Source of the DNA: an uncultured Sphingopyxis sp.
GTDB taxonomy: Bacteria; Pseudomonadota; Alphaproteobacteria; Sphingomonadales; Sphingomonadaceae
DNA length: 45,616 nucleotides
Assembly: GCA_937873425.1 (NCBI GenBank)
Contig: CALMYE010000209.1
Coordinates: forward strand, 1 to 45,616
Direction: 5' to 3'
Under the pieces are notes generated by a model. The model saw nothing but the letters and a program-made list of their open reading frames with translations, was not told the origin of the DNA and made no database searches. Below are positions 1 through 8,756 of the stretch, one piece after another. A program made the position numbers and the translations under genes. Numbering within the stretch: position 1 is the stretch's first letter; the number at the start of each line of letters is the position of its first letter.

Positions 1-1907
1 ACACCGCGACGCCGATCATCGACGCGCAGCTCGGCGCGCAGAGCGACCGCGCGCTGGTCGCGCGCGATACGCTGCTGATCGCGCTGATCGGGACCGGTGA
101 AGGCGCGCGCGCGCAGCAGCTGGCGGGCGAATTGCTCGCGGTCCGCGACGAACGCCTGCCCGATGGACATCGCGACCGTGCCAATGCGCGCGACAATCTC
201 GCCAAGGCGGCCTTCGCCAATGGCGACTGGGCCACGGCGGCGGCGGCGGCGCGCGAGGCGGCCGCGCTGCGCGGCCGGCTGCTGCCCGCCGATCATCCCG
301 ACCTGCTGCTCGCCCGGGCGCAATTGCTGCGTGCCGAGGATCGCGGCGACGCGCGCCCGGCGGTCGAGCTGATCGCCGAGGCGCGCACGCTGTTCGCGGC
401 GCTGACGCTGAACGCCAATCTCGCGCGCGGCTCGGCGCAGGCCGAGCGCCAGCGCCCGGCCTATGGCTGGCTCGCCGAGATTTTCGCGCGGCGCGGCGCG
501 GTCGAGGATGCGTTCCAGGCGCAGCAATGGGCGGCGCGCAGCGGCCTCGACGACGCGCTCGCCATCGCGGAGAGCGAGCGCGCGGCGGCGGCCGATTCGG
601 CCTTTGCCGCGATCGTCGCAGAGCGGCGCCGGCTGCTCGCCGCGCGGCAGGGGCTGGAGGCGCGGATCGACGCCAATCTCGCGCGTCCCGATACGGGCTT
701 CGACCTCGCCGCCGTGACCGGCGAGCTCGACGCCAACCGGCACGCTATCGCCGCGCTCGACGCGTCGCTCGATCCAGCCGAGCGCGAGCGGCTGGTCTTC
801 GCGCCCTCGGGCCTCGCCGATCTCGAACGGGCGAGCCCGGCGTCGAGCGCGACCGTCATGGTCACCCATATCGGCGGCCCCTGGCTGGTCACCGCGTCGC
901 GCGGCGGGCGGACGCAGCAATATCTGATCCCCGCCGACGCGCCGGTCGATGCGCTGGTCGCGCGGCTGCGCGCCGCGATCGACGGCGGCGAGGAGACCGC
1001 GTTCGACCGCGCCGCCGCCGCCGATCTCCACGCCCTGCTCTTTCCCGGCGAGGCGGCGGCGCTGCTGCGCCCGGCGAAACGGCTGGCGGTGATCGCCAAC
1101 GGCTCGCTCGGCGCTTTGCCCTTCGGCCTGCTCGTCCCCGACGCGCGCGGCGACGCCTATCTGATCGACCGGATGGCGGTCGGCCGGCTGGTGCGCGCGC
1201 CGCGCGCGGCCGATGGGGACCGCGCCGCGGCCGGCGGTGACGCGCTGGTCGGGCTCGGCGGGGTCGAGGGGCGCAAGGCGGGCGAACGGATGGCGATGCG
1301 CTCGGCCGGCACGGCGCGCGCGATCGACGCGCTGCCCGACCTGCCCGGCGCGCGGCGCGAGCTAGCCGCGCTGGCTGCTGCTATCGGTGCCGATACGCCG
1401 CAGCTGCTGATCGGCGAGCAGGCGACCGAGGCGGGGCTGCGCGCGATAGAGGTGCCGCCGGGCGCGGTGCTCGCCTTCGCGACGCACGGCCTGCTTTCGG
1501 GCGAGCTCGACGGGCTCGACGAACCGGCGCTGCTGCTCACCCCGGCGGACGATGACGACGGGCTGCTCAAGCCAAGCGAGATCGGCCGGCTCAGCCTGCC
1601 GGCGCGGCTCGTGATCCTCTCCGCCTGCAACAGCGCGGGCGCGGCGGGGCGCGACCGGCCGCAGCTTTCGGGGCTGGCGCAGGGCTTCTTTCTGGCGGGG
1701 GCCGACCGGGTGATGGCGAGCCACTGGCCGGTGCGCGACGACATTGCGCGGCGGCTGTCGGTCGGCACGGTTGGCGGCATGCGCGGCGGCGCGGACCCCG
1801 CGAGCGCGCTGCGCGATGCGATCCGCGCGGTGCGCAGTGGCCGCGACGGTGAGGCGAAAGCGCCGCATCCCGCGCTCTGGGCGCCGTTCGAGCTGTTCGC
1901 GCGCTGA
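1..1907 (+). CDS. CHAT-domain protein, 5' end outside window
   Basis: The reading frame is open from base 3, so this is the C-terminal 634 residues of a longer protein. The N-terminal visible half is Ala/Arg-rich and helical, consistent with tetratricopeptide-type repeats, although the repeats are degenerate. The last ~300 residues look like a CHAT domain, a caspase-like cysteine protease fold: a segment reading VIANGSLGALPFGLL, then the catalytic-type His in FATHGLLSGEL (His codon 1485-1487) and the Cys in LVILSACNSAG (Cys codon 1626-1628), followed by GLAQGFFLAGADRVMASHWP. Both dyad residues are present, so it may be active. No signal peptide can be judged because the start is missing. Stop is TGA at 1905-1907. 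CHAT-TPR proteins occur in signalling and some defence systems, but the substrate here cannot be told from sequence. The family call is fairly sure, the role is not. Confidence 0.8.
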   Translation, partial: TATPIIDAQLGAQSDRALVARDTLLIALIGTGEGARAQQLAGELLAVRDERLPDGHRDRANARDNLAKAAFANGDWATAAAAAREAAALRGRLLPADHPDLLLARAQLLRAEDRGDARPAVELIAEARTLFAALTLNANLARGSAQAERQRPAYGWLAEIFARRGAVEDAFQAQQWAARSGLDDALAIAESERAAAADSAFAAIVAERRRLLAARQGLEARIDANLARPDTGFDLAAVTGELDANRHAIAALDASLDPAERERLVFAPSGLADLERASPASSATVMVTHIGGPWLVTASRGGRTQQYLIPADAPVDALVARLRAAIDGGEETAFDRAAAADLHALLFPGEAAALLRPAKRLAVIANGSLGALPFGLLVPDARGDAYLIDRMAVGRLVRAPRAADGDRAAAGGDALVGLGGVEGRKAGERMAMRSAGTARAIDALPDLPGARRELAALAAAIGADTPQLLIGEQATEAGLRAIEVPPGAVLAFATHGLLSGELDGLDEPALLLTPADDDDGLLKPSEIGRLSLPARLVILSACNSAGAAGRDRPQLSGLAQGFFLAGADRVMASHWPVRDDIARRLSVGTVGGMRGGADPASALRDAIRAVRSGRDGEAKAPHPALWAPFELFAR

Positions 1908-1921
1908 GGGGCGATATTGAA

Positions 1922-1988
1922 CCGTAGCCCTGAGCCTGTCGAAGGGCGCTTATCCGAGAAGCGCCCTTCGACAGGCTCAGGGCTACGG
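1922..1988. repeat. Long inverted repeat (GTCGAAGGGC family) between convergent genes
   Basis: Perfect 30-bp arms (1922-1951 and 1959-1988) flank a 7-base loop; the arm core is CCTGAGCCTGTCGAAGGGC. The element fills the space between the stops of the CHAT gene (+) and the CapA-family gene (-), where it could end transcription from both sides. Related copies lie at 35843-35909 and, diverged, at 33309-33398. Confidence 0.85.
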
Positions 1989-2023
1989 TGATTCAATCCG
2001 AACAGGGCGCACCCAGCACGATG

Positions 2024-4036
2024 CTATTCGCCCGCTTCGGCGTGCGACCGGCCGGGCGGCGTTTCGCCCTCCGGGCCTTCGGCTTCCCAGGCGATGAAGG
2101 CGATGTCGTCGAGCATCACCTCCTTCGCGTCGCGGATGCGCAGCAGCGGGCGCAGCGGCAGCGCCGCCGCATCGGTGCCGAGTTCGAGATCGAAGCGGAA
2201 GGGTTGCCAGCCCATGCCGGACAGCCTTGTGCTGCCGAAGCCGCGCGCCGGCGCGGTTTCGAGCGCGCGCAGGCGGTTGCTGCCCTTCGGCTGCTGCTGC
2301 ACCAGCGCCTCGATCTCCGCCTTGTCGCCGGTGCGGACCCAGCCCGAAAGCGTGTAGCGCCGCGCCCCGGTCGCGCGGAAGAAGGTCTTGGGCGCCAGCA
2401 CCATCGACGCGCCGTCGGCGCGCAGCCGCAGCGCCTGCCGCCCGCCATGCCCGGGCGCGATCAGGTCGGCGTTCGCGCCGAGGATCGCCCAGCTGCGGTC
2501 GCTCGCGTCGCCGTGGCGCATCGCCTCGAAATCGCCGCGCATCAGCAGGTCGCGGCCCGCCGGCCCCGCTCCCGCGGCGGCGCAGGGGGCCGACGGGGCA
2601 TGGAGATCGTAGCGATAGATCGCCAGACGCGACCCCGCCGTCGCCGGGCAAAGCCGCGGCGCGGTTGCCGGCGCCCCCGGCACGATCACGCCATGTCCGC
2701 CGACGATGCCGATCGCCGTGCCGCGCTCGGCCGACAGGTCGATGATCCGCCGCAGCGCCGCCTGCCGCATGTCGCCGACCGCCGGGACGGGGCGATAGTC
2801 GAGGATCTGGATCGGCACGATCTCGGCGCGGAACAGCGTGTCGCCGTCCATCCAGACCTTGAGCGCGAAGGCTGCGTGGGTTTCGGGAAAATATTGGTCG
2901 AACAGATAATTGCCGAGCGAATAGGCGATCAGCCGCCCCTTGTGGAGTTCGAGCCCGTGCGCGACATGCGGATGGTGCGAGACGACGAGCGCGGCGCCCC
3001 TGTCGATCGCGAGCTTCATCCGCCGCTCGCTGATCGCGGTGGGGCGGGCGCTATATTCGCTGCTGCCGTGATATTGCACGATCGGCGCGTGGCCCGCCTT
3101 CGCCTCGCGCGCGACGGCGGCGGCGATATTCTCGTCGCTGCCGAAGGCCGCGCCGCCCTTCTTCGCCTCGGCGACCTGGTTCGGCTGGGCGGTGCCCTTC
3201 CAGCCGACGAAGCCGAGCATCGCATAAAGGTTGCCGCCGACCGCGATCCGCGCGGCCTTCAGCGCCTCGGCCTCGTTCGGCCCGGCGCCCGACCAGGCGA
3301 TCTTCGCGCGGTCGAGCGCGGCGGTGGTCGCCGCGAGCCCCGGTTCGACATAGTCGTAGACATGATTGTTGCCGAGGCTGACATAGTCGATGCCGGCGTC
3401 CGCAAGCGCCTGCGCTGCGTCGCTATGCGTGTGGAAGACGACCGACTTGTCGGGCGCATTGGCAAGCTCGCCCGCCGCGAGCACGGTTTCGAGGTTGAGC
3501 GAGGCGAGGTCGGACCCGGCGAAATAGGGGCGCATCGGCGCGATCAGCGCTGCCATGTCGGCGGCGCGGCTTTCGGGCCGGATCAGCGCGCGCTCGCCCC
3601 AGATCGGCTCCTCGAAGCGGCGGCCGAGCATCGTGTCGCCGCCGAAGAACATCTCGACCCGCCCCGGCGCCCGCGCGACCAGCTCGACCGGCGGCAGCGC
3701 ATGAGCGCCGCCCGGTCGCGCCACTTCGGCGGCGCCGAAGGTGAAGACCGCGTCGAAGATGCCGGGTCCCGTGATACTGAGCTGATACTGATCGGCGTCG
3801 GGGACGGTCGCGACGATCGTCCCGTCGGCGGCGATGCTGGCGGGCGCGCCGTTGATGCGCGCATCGAGCGTCGCGGGATCGACGGTGCCGCCGACGACGG
3901 CGAGGCGGCCGGTGACCGTCTGCGATGCCGCTTCGGCGGCAACTGTCGTCGCGGCGAAGGGGGCGCATTGTGCCGCGCCGAAAGTCAGCGCGAGCGCCGC
4001 TGCGGTCGATCCGAAAACCTTGCCGCCGTGCCGCAT
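2024..4036 (-). CDS. CapA-family (poly-gamma-glutamate capsule type) metallophosphoesterase-like exported protein
   Basis: 670 residues from the ATG at 4036, chosen because AGGAGA lies about 9 bases upstream; the longer open frame would run into the VOC gene. A hydrophobic N-terminus (about 1-30) ending in Ala-rich sequence suggests export. Residues ~35-120 look like a small beta-sandwich. The CapA/PgsA domain (~128-400) follows, with FFGGDTMLG (130-138), NLET (181-184), LGNNH (221-225) and SHHPHVAHG (353-361). From ~480 there is an extra region ending in MLDDIAFIAWE that resembles a galactose-binding-like beta-sandwich. CapA proteins are tied to poly-gamma-glutamate capsules in Bacillus, where a GGT-type enzyme (CapD) is the partner. 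Here it is the last gene of an operon with two gamma-glutamyltransferases and no capB/capC synthesis genes, so a degradative or handling role is inferred. The CapA assignment is firm; the activity is unknown. Confidence 0.87.
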   Translation of the reverse strand: MRHGGKVFGSTAAALALTFGAAQCAPFAATTVAAEAASQTVTGRLAVVGGTVDPATLDARINGAPASIAADGTIVATVPDADQYQLSITGPGIFDAVFTFGAAEVARPGGAHALPPVELVARAPGRVEMFFGGDTMLGRRFEEPIWGERALIRPESRAADMAALIAPMRPYFAGSDLASLNLETVLAAGELANAPDKSVVFHTHSDAAQALADAGIDYVSLGNNHVYDYVEPGLAATTAALDRAKIAWSGAGPNEAEALKAARIAVGGNLYAMLGFVGWKGTAQPNQVAEAKKGGAAFGSDENIAAAVAREAKAGHAPIVQYHGSSEYSARPTAISERRMKLAIDRGAALVVSHHPHVAHGLELHKGRLIAYSLGNYLFDQYFPETHAAFALKVWMDGDTLFRAEIVPIQILDYRPVPAVGDMRQAALRRIIDLSAERGTAIGIVGGHGVIVPGAPATAPRLCPATAGSRLAIYRYDLHAPSAPCAAAGAGPAGRDLLMRGDFEAMRHGDASDRSWAILGANADLIAPGHGGRQALRLRADGASMVLAPKTFFRATGARRYTLSGWVRTGDKAEIEALVQQQPKGSNRLRALETAPARGFGSTRLSGMGWQPFRFDLELGTDAAALPLRPLLRIRDAKEVMLDDIAFIAWEAEGPEGETPPGRSHAEAGE

Positions 4037-4047
4037 CGCCTGCTCTC

Positions 4048-4470
4048 CTATTTCGCGAAGAGCTGGCCGACGTCGGCGAAGGCCTTGAACTCCAGCGCAT
4101 TGCCCGACGGGTCGTGGAAGAACATCGTCGACTGCTCGCCCGGCTCGCCTGCGAAGCGCGTATAGGGTTCGATCACGAACTCGACGCCCTGCGCGGTCAG
4201 CCGCTCGGCGAGCGCCTTCCACTCGGCGGGCGGCAGGACGACGCCGAAATGCGGCACCGGCACGGCATGGCCGTCGACCGGATTATGGCCCGCGACCGCG
4301 TCGCGCGGCCCGACGCGGTGCGCGACGATCTGGTGGCCATAGAGGTTGAAATCGATCCAGTCGCTATCGCTGCGCCCTTCGGGGCAGCCCATGACGCTGC
4401 CGTAGAAATGGCGCGCGGCGTCCAGATCGTGGACCGGAAAGGCGACGTGAAAGGGGGCAAGCTCGGGCAT
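4048..4470 (-). CDS. VOC-superfamily protein, extradiol-dioxygenase-like
   Basis: 140 residues from the ATG at 4470, one base after the stop of the upstream hydrolase gene. The sequence begins [17 protein letters not shown] and continues with [33 protein letters not shown] and [14 protein letters not shown] near the end. This is one vicinal-oxygen-chelate (glyoxalase/dioxygenase fold) unit, closest in pattern to the small 'predicted extradiol dioxygenase' proteins. Candidate metal ligands are the His in PFHVAF, the His in YGHQIVAH and the Glu in NALEFK. Substrate unknown. It sits 11 bases upstream of the CapA-family gene and is probably co-translated within the operon. It may be a metal-dependent isomerase, lyase or dioxygenase; nothing in the sequence decides which. 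Confidence 0.85.
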   Translation of the reverse strand: MPELAPFHVAFPVHDLDAARHFYGSVMGCPEGRSDSDWIDFNLYGHQIVAHRVGPRDAVAGHNPVDGHAVPVPHFGVVLPPAEWKALAERLTAQGVEFVIEPYTRFAGEPGEQSTMFFHDPSGNALEFKAFADVGQLFAK

Positions 4471-4471
4471 G

Positions 4472-5323
4472 TCAGCGCTCCTTGAGGGTCTCGGCGAGGA
4501 AGGCAAGCACGTCTTTCTCGGTCGCCGCCTTGGCGTCGGCATTGGCCCTGACCGACTGGCGGCTCTGGATCGGCGTGTCGTAGCTGTGCGTGGCGCCCTT
4601 GAAGCTGGTCAGCCTTATGTCGCCGCCCTTGCTGCGGCTCTTCGCGACCAGGCGCTCGCAGGTGGCGGGCGACACCTCCTCGTCGGCGGTGCCCATATAG
4701 ACGCGCACCGGATGATAGGGCTTGTAGCCCAGCTTGTCGAAGCGGCGCTTGAGCCCGCAGCCGGGATAGATGGAAATGCCCGCGCGGAATCCGATCGCGC
4801 GCATGTCGCCGGGCTTGTCGTCGGCCAGCGCGGCGAGCGCCGCGCTGCCGCCGTTCGACCAGCCGAGCAGCGCCACCCGCTGTCCGTCCACGTCGCCGCG
4901 CTCCTGCAGATAGCGCAGCGCGCCATAGGCGTGCAGCGGGCGGTTGGACACTTCGTCGACCTCGGGTGGGCGTTCGGCATAGGTGCCGGCGCGGAAGCCG
5001 CCGGGGTAACCGAGCGGCCCGAAATCATCGACCATCAGCGCGATATAGCCGCTGCGCGCGAGCAGCCGGCCCCACGCCTTGTGCCGCGCCGCCAGCGTGT
5101 CGGCGTCATATTTGCCGTCGCTGCGCGTCGAATAGGCGCCCGACCGGCCGTGCATCATCACCACGGCGGGAGCGCCGTCGGGCGTGCCCGCGGCCTTGAA
5201 GACATAGCCGTTGACCTGCGTCTTGCCGTCGCGGCTCTGGAACTGCACCGCTTCGACCGCGACGCTTTGCGCAGCGGCGGGCGGCGACAGGGCGAGCGCG
5301 GCGGCGAGGATGAGGGCGCGCAT
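4472..5323 (-). CDS. Dienelactone-hydrolase-family alpha/beta hydrolase, exported
   Basis: 283 residues. I take the ATG at 5323 (preceded by GGGAG) rather than a TTG two codons earlier; it lies 2 bases after the stop of the upstream gamma-glutamyltransferase. A cleavable signal peptide is visible ([20 protein letters not shown]). The alpha/beta-hydrolase fold follows: VVMMHGRSG (oxyanion region), nucleophile elbow [10 protein letters not shown], the Asp in [10 protein letters not shown] and the His in GATHSYD, so the catalytic triad is complete, though with Ser rather than the Cys of true dienelactone hydrolases. It acts in the periplasm. Its place between the gamma-glutamyltransferases and the CapA-family gene suggests hydrolysis of an ester or amide in the compound handled by the operon, but the substrate is unknown. 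Confidence 0.85.
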   Translation of the reverse strand: MRALILAAALALSPPAAAQSVAVEAVQFQSRDGKTQVNGYVFKAAGTPDGAPAVVMMHGRSGAYSTRSDGKYDADTLAARHKAWGRLLARSGYIALMVDDFGPLGYPGGFRAGTYAERPPEVDEVSNRPLHAYGALRYLQERGDVDGQRVALLGWSNGGSAALAALADDKPGDMRAIGFRAGISIYPGCGLKRRFDKLGYKPYHPVRVYMGTADEEVSPATCERLVAKSRSKGGDIRLTSFKGATHSYDTPIQSRQSVRANADAKAATEKDVLAFLAETLKER

Positions 5324-5325
5324 GA

Positions 5326-7026
5326 TCAATTCTCCCGGGGCAGGTTAACGGTGACCGCGATGCCGTCGCGGCGCGGGTCGGCGCCGCCGTCGAAGCGGCC
5401 GCCGCGGATGAGGACGCCGTGGAGCCCCGAATCCTCGCCCGATCCGGAGCGCACCTCGACCCCGCGCTTCGCCATTTCGGCGCGGAAATCATCGGGGAAG
5501 CGGCTGGCCTCGCCCGCGAAATTGCCGCCGCGCGCGACGAGGTTGGGCAGGGCGATCGCGCGGTCCATCGGCAGCTGCCAGTCGATCGCGCCGATCAGCG
5601 CCTTCGACACATAGGCGAGGATCGCGTTGCCGCCGGGCGATCCTATCGCGCCCGCGAGGCTGTGGTCGGGGTTCAGGATGATCACCGGCGTCATCGACGA
5701 GCGCGGGCGCTTGCCCGGCGCGATGGCGTTGGGGCCGGTCGGCCGGAAAGAAAAATCGGTCATCTGGTTGTTGAGGAAGAAGCCGTCGACCATCCGCCCC
5801 GACCCGAAGAAGCTTTCGATCGTGGTGGTCATCGACACCGCATTGCCGTCGCCGTCGATGACGACGAAATGCGAGGTGCCGGGGACTTCGGCGGTGGCGT
5901 CGGTGCCCGCCGACAGGCTGGCGGGCGGCGAGCCTGCGGTCGGTGCTTCGCCTGCGCTGTCGCCGATCAGCGTCGCGCGCGCCGAGACATAGGCGGGGTC
6001 GAGCAGGCCCGCGACGGGGACGTCCGTGACATCGCCGACAAAGGCGTCGCGGTCGGCATACATCAGCCGGCTCGCCTCGGCATATTTGACCCAGGCGACG
6101 GGGTCGGCGGGGCCGCGCTCGGCGATGTCGGTGCGCTCGACCAGCGCCATCAGCTGCAACAGCCCGACGCCGCTCGACGGCGGCGGCGGCACGCAGAGAA
6201 TATAGACGCGATAGGGATTGCACACCGCCTGCCGCACCACGGGCTTGTAGGCGGCAAGATCGGCTTCGGTGAGGCTGCCGTGCAGTTCGCCCTGCCGCAC
6301 GCGCGCGACGATGCGCTTCGCCGTCTCGCCGCGATAGAGCGCGTCGGGGCCTTCGTCGGCGAGGCGGCGGACGAAGGCGGCATAGGCGGGATTGCGCAGC
6401 CGGTCGCCGGCGCGCAGCTTGCCGCCCTTGCCGTTGCCGAAATAGCGTTCGACGTCGGGTGCCTTGGCCTGCGCATGGGGGCCGTGGATGAAGCGTTCGA
6501 GCCGCGGCGTAACGATGAAGCCCTCGCGCGCGACGCGTTCGCTTTCGGTGAAGAGGCTGTTCCATGCGAGCTTGCCGCGATCCTTGTGCGCCTGGGCGAG
6601 CATCGCCACCGCGCCCGGAACCCCGGTCGCGCGCCCGCTCACCACGACGGTGCGAAACGGCAGCGGGTCGCCGCCCTTATCGAGGAACATGCCGGGCGTC
6701 GCGCCCGCCGGGGCCGTCTCGCGCCCGTCATAGACGGCGATCGTCCGCGTCGCCGCGTCATAATGGACGAGGAAGGCGCCGCCGCCGAGTCCCGAGCTTT
6801 GCGGTTCGACGAGGCTCAGCATCGCCTGGATCGCGACGGCGGCGTCGATGGCGTTGCCGCCGCGACGCAGCACGTCGCGACCCGCCTCGACCGCCAGTGG
6901 ATGGGCAGCGGCGAGGAAGGCCCGGCGTTCGGCTGCCTCGGTCGCGGGCGCTGCTTCGCGCGCCGTCGCGACAGGCGCGCTTGCGGCGAGCAGCGCCGCC
7001 GCGCAGAGGAAGAAACGGCGCTTCAC
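5326..7026 (-). CDS. ggt: Gamma-glutamyltransferase (second of the pair), periplasmic
   Basis: 566 residues from a GTG start at 7026 that overlaps the TGA of the preceding ggt by four bases. Signal peptide MKRRFFLCAAALLAASAPVATA. The family is an Ntn hydrolase that cuts itself to expose a Thr nucleophile: here the PGTSHFVVIDGDGNAVS segment in mid-protein supplies that Thr, followed by SFFGSGRMVDGFFLNNQM and the oxyanion/glycine motif GSPGGNAIL. The N-terminal GGNAIDAAVAIQAMLSLVEP and GLGGGAFLVH blocks are also typical. It cleaves gamma-glutamyl bonds in glutathione, gamma-glutamyl peptides or poly-gamma-glutamate, releasing glutamate in the periplasm. Its length is normal for the family. The adjacent paralogue is clearly different in sequence, so the two may differ in substrate (small peptide versus polymer) or in endo/exo action. 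Confidence 0.95.
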   Translation of the reverse strand: MKRRFFLCAAALLAASAPVATAREAAPATEAAERRAFLAAAHPLAVEAGRDVLRRGGNAIDAAVAIQAMLSLVEPQSSGLGGGAFLVHYDAATRTIAVYDGRETAPAGATPGMFLDKGGDPLPFRTVVVSGRATGVPGAVAMLAQAHKDRGKLAWNSLFTESERVAREGFIVTPRLERFIHGPHAQAKAPDVERYFGNGKGGKLRAGDRLRNPAYAAFVRRLADEGPDALYRGETAKRIVARVRQGELHGSLTEADLAAYKPVVRQAVCNPYRVYILCVPPPPSSGVGLLQLMALVERTDIAERGPADPVAWVKYAEASRLMYADRDAFVGDVTDVPVAGLLDPAYVSARATLIGDSAGEAPTAGSPPASLSAGTDATAEVPGTSHFVVIDGDGNAVSMTTTIESFFGSGRMVDGFFLNNQMTDFSFRPTGPNAIAPGKRPRSSMTPVIILNPDHSLAGAIGSPGGNAILAYVSKALIGAIDWQLPMDRAIALPNLVARGGNFAGEASRFPDDFRAEMAKRGVEVRSGSGEDSGLHGVLIRGGRFDGGADPRRDGIAVTVNLPREN

Positions 7027-8756
7027 GGCTCGACTGCGAGTGCGCCCGGCCGGCGCGGGTCGGCGGCGCCGAGGAACAGGCCCTTTTCGATCATGATCGA
7101 CTGGGCGCTGCCCATCGTCTCGTCGCTGGTGATGGGATGGCCCATCGCCTTCAGCGCGGCGACCGTGTCGGGATTGAAATTGGGCTCGACGCGCAGCGCA
7201 TCGACGCTGCCCTGATAGATGCGCGGCTGGTGCGTCGCCTCGGCGACGTTCATGCCATGGTCGATCACATTGACGATGACCTGCACGACCGAAGTGATAA
7301 TCGTGCTGCCGCCGGGCGTGCCGGTGACGAGCCACGGTTTTCCGTCCTTCATCACGATTGTCGGCATCATCGTCGACAGCATGCGCTTGCCCGGTGCCAG
7401 CGCGTTGAGCGGCGGCGGTGTGCCGTCGCGCTGCGCCTCCCACGCCTGTTCGTGGCTGTAATTGTTCATCTGGTTGTTGAGCAGGATGCCGGTGCCCGCG
7501 ATCATCACCCCCGATCCGAAGTCGGACCCCAGCGTATAGGTGGTCGACACGACATTGCCGTCCTTGTCGGCGACCGAATAATGGGTGGTGGAGGGACTTT
7601 CGTGGGCGAGCGGATCGCCGAAGGGCATCTCGCGCATCGGCTTCGCGCGCGCGGGGTCGATCAGCTTCGCCCGCTCGGCGGCATAATCCTTGGAGATGAA
7701 GCCCTTGACCGGCGCGGTGACGAAGGCCGGGTCGCCCAGCACGCGATAGCGATCGACATAGCCGAGCTTCATCGCCTCGGCCATGATGTGCAGCGAGGCG
7801 GCGCTGTTGGCGCCCATCGCCCGGATGTCGAAATGCTCGATCTGGTTGAGGATGTTGAGCAAAGTCGCGCCGCCCGCGCTCGCCGGCGGGGTGGTGTAGA
7901 TGGTGTAGCCGCGATAGCTGCCGATCAGCGGATCGCGCTCGACCGGGCGATAGGCGGCAAGGTCGGCGGTGGTGATCAGCCCGCCGTTCGCCGCCATGTC
8001 GGCGGCGATGCGCCGCGCGACCTCGCCCTTGTAGAAGCCGTCGGCGCGGTGCGTGGCGATCTCTCCCAGCGTCCAGGCGAGGTCGGGCTGTTTCAGCAAC
8101 TCGTCCTTGGCATAGAGGGCGCCGCCGGCCTTGTAGAAGGTCGCCCGGCCCGACGCGCTCTTCGCCAGCCGGTCCTTGCCCCAGTGAAAGACGAAGGCCT
8201 CGTCGGCGGTCAGCTTCACTCCGTCGCGGGCAAGCGCGATGGCGGGGGCGACCAGCTTTTCCCACGGCAGCCTGCCCCATTTGCGGTGCGCCATGTCGAG
8301 CCCCGCGACGGTGCCCGGCACGGCGGGGGCGAGATAGCCGTAATTGGCGATGTCGCGCTCCTTGCCGCGATTGTCGACGAACATCGCCGGGGTCGCGGCG
8401 GCGGGGGCGACGCTGCGGAAATCGAGCACATGGACCTTGCCCGACGCGGCGTCATAGACGGTCATGAAGCCGTCGCCGCCGATATTGCCCGCGCGCGGCA
8501 GCGTCACCGCGAGCGCGAAACCGACCGCGATGGCCGCATCGACCGCATTGCCGCCGTCGCGCAATATCTGCGCGCCGACCTCGCTGGCGATCGCATTCTG
8601 GCTGACCACCATGCCGCGCGTGCCGACCGTCGGCGAATGGACCGACGGATATTCGAGCAGGTGCCGGCTCTGCGCCGCGAGCGGAGCGGGCAGGACCAGC
8701 GCGGCGCACAGTGTCGCGGCGAGCAGGCGGCGGAAGAGCATCGGGCGGGCCTTCAT
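7023..8756 (-). CDS. ggt: Gamma-glutamyltransferase (first of the pair), periplasmic
   Basis: 577 residues. The ATG at 8756 overlaps the symporter's TGA by four bases (ATGA), implying translational coupling; a second ATG five codons on (8741) is possible. Signal peptide MLFRRLLAATLCAALVLPAPLAAQS. Family blocks: MVVSQNAIASEVG, GGNAVDAAIAVGFALAVTLP, GNIGGDGFMTVYD, the catalytic Thr in SPSTTHYSVADKDGNVVS, GSDFGSGVMIAGTGILLNNQM, and GTPGGSTIITSV. Substrate carboxylate-binding and autoprocessing residues therefore look intact. It is expected to release glutamate from gamma-glutamyl donors in the periplasm, supplying the glutamate-type symporter encoded just upstream. Sequence differs throughout from the second ggt, so this is not a recent duplication. 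Confidence 0.95.
   Translation of the reverse strand: MKARPMLFRRLLAATLCAALVLPAPLAAQSRHLLEYPSVHSPTVGTRGMVVSQNAIASEVGAQILRDGGNAVDAAIAVGFALAVTLPRAGNIGGDGFMTVYDAASGKVHVLDFRSVAPAAATPAMFVDNRGKERDIANYGYLAPAVPGTVAGLDMAHRKWGRLPWEKLVAPAIALARDGVKLTADEAFVFHWGKDRLAKSASGRATFYKAGGALYAKDELLKQPDLAWTLGEIATHRADGFYKGEVARRIAADMAANGGLITTADLAAYRPVERDPLIGSYRGYTIYTTPPASAGGATLLNILNQIEHFDIRAMGANSAASLHIMAEAMKLGYVDRYRVLGDPAFVTAPVKGFISKDYAAERAKLIDPARAKPMREMPFGDPLAHESPSTTHYSVADKDGNVVSTTYTLGSDFGSGVMIAGTGILLNNQMNNYSHEQAWEAQRDGTPPPLNALAPGKRMLSTMMPTIVMKDGKPWLVTGTPGGSTIITSVVQVIVNVIDHGMNVAEATHQPRIYQGSVDALRVEPNFNPDTVAALKAMGHPITSDETMGSAQSIMIEKGLFLGAADPRRPGALAVEP

Noticed and set aside
1988-4165. Long + strand open frame opposite the CapA-family gene
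   Set aside because: Antisense to a gene with clear CapA motifs and signal peptide; the sequence has no recognisable domain.
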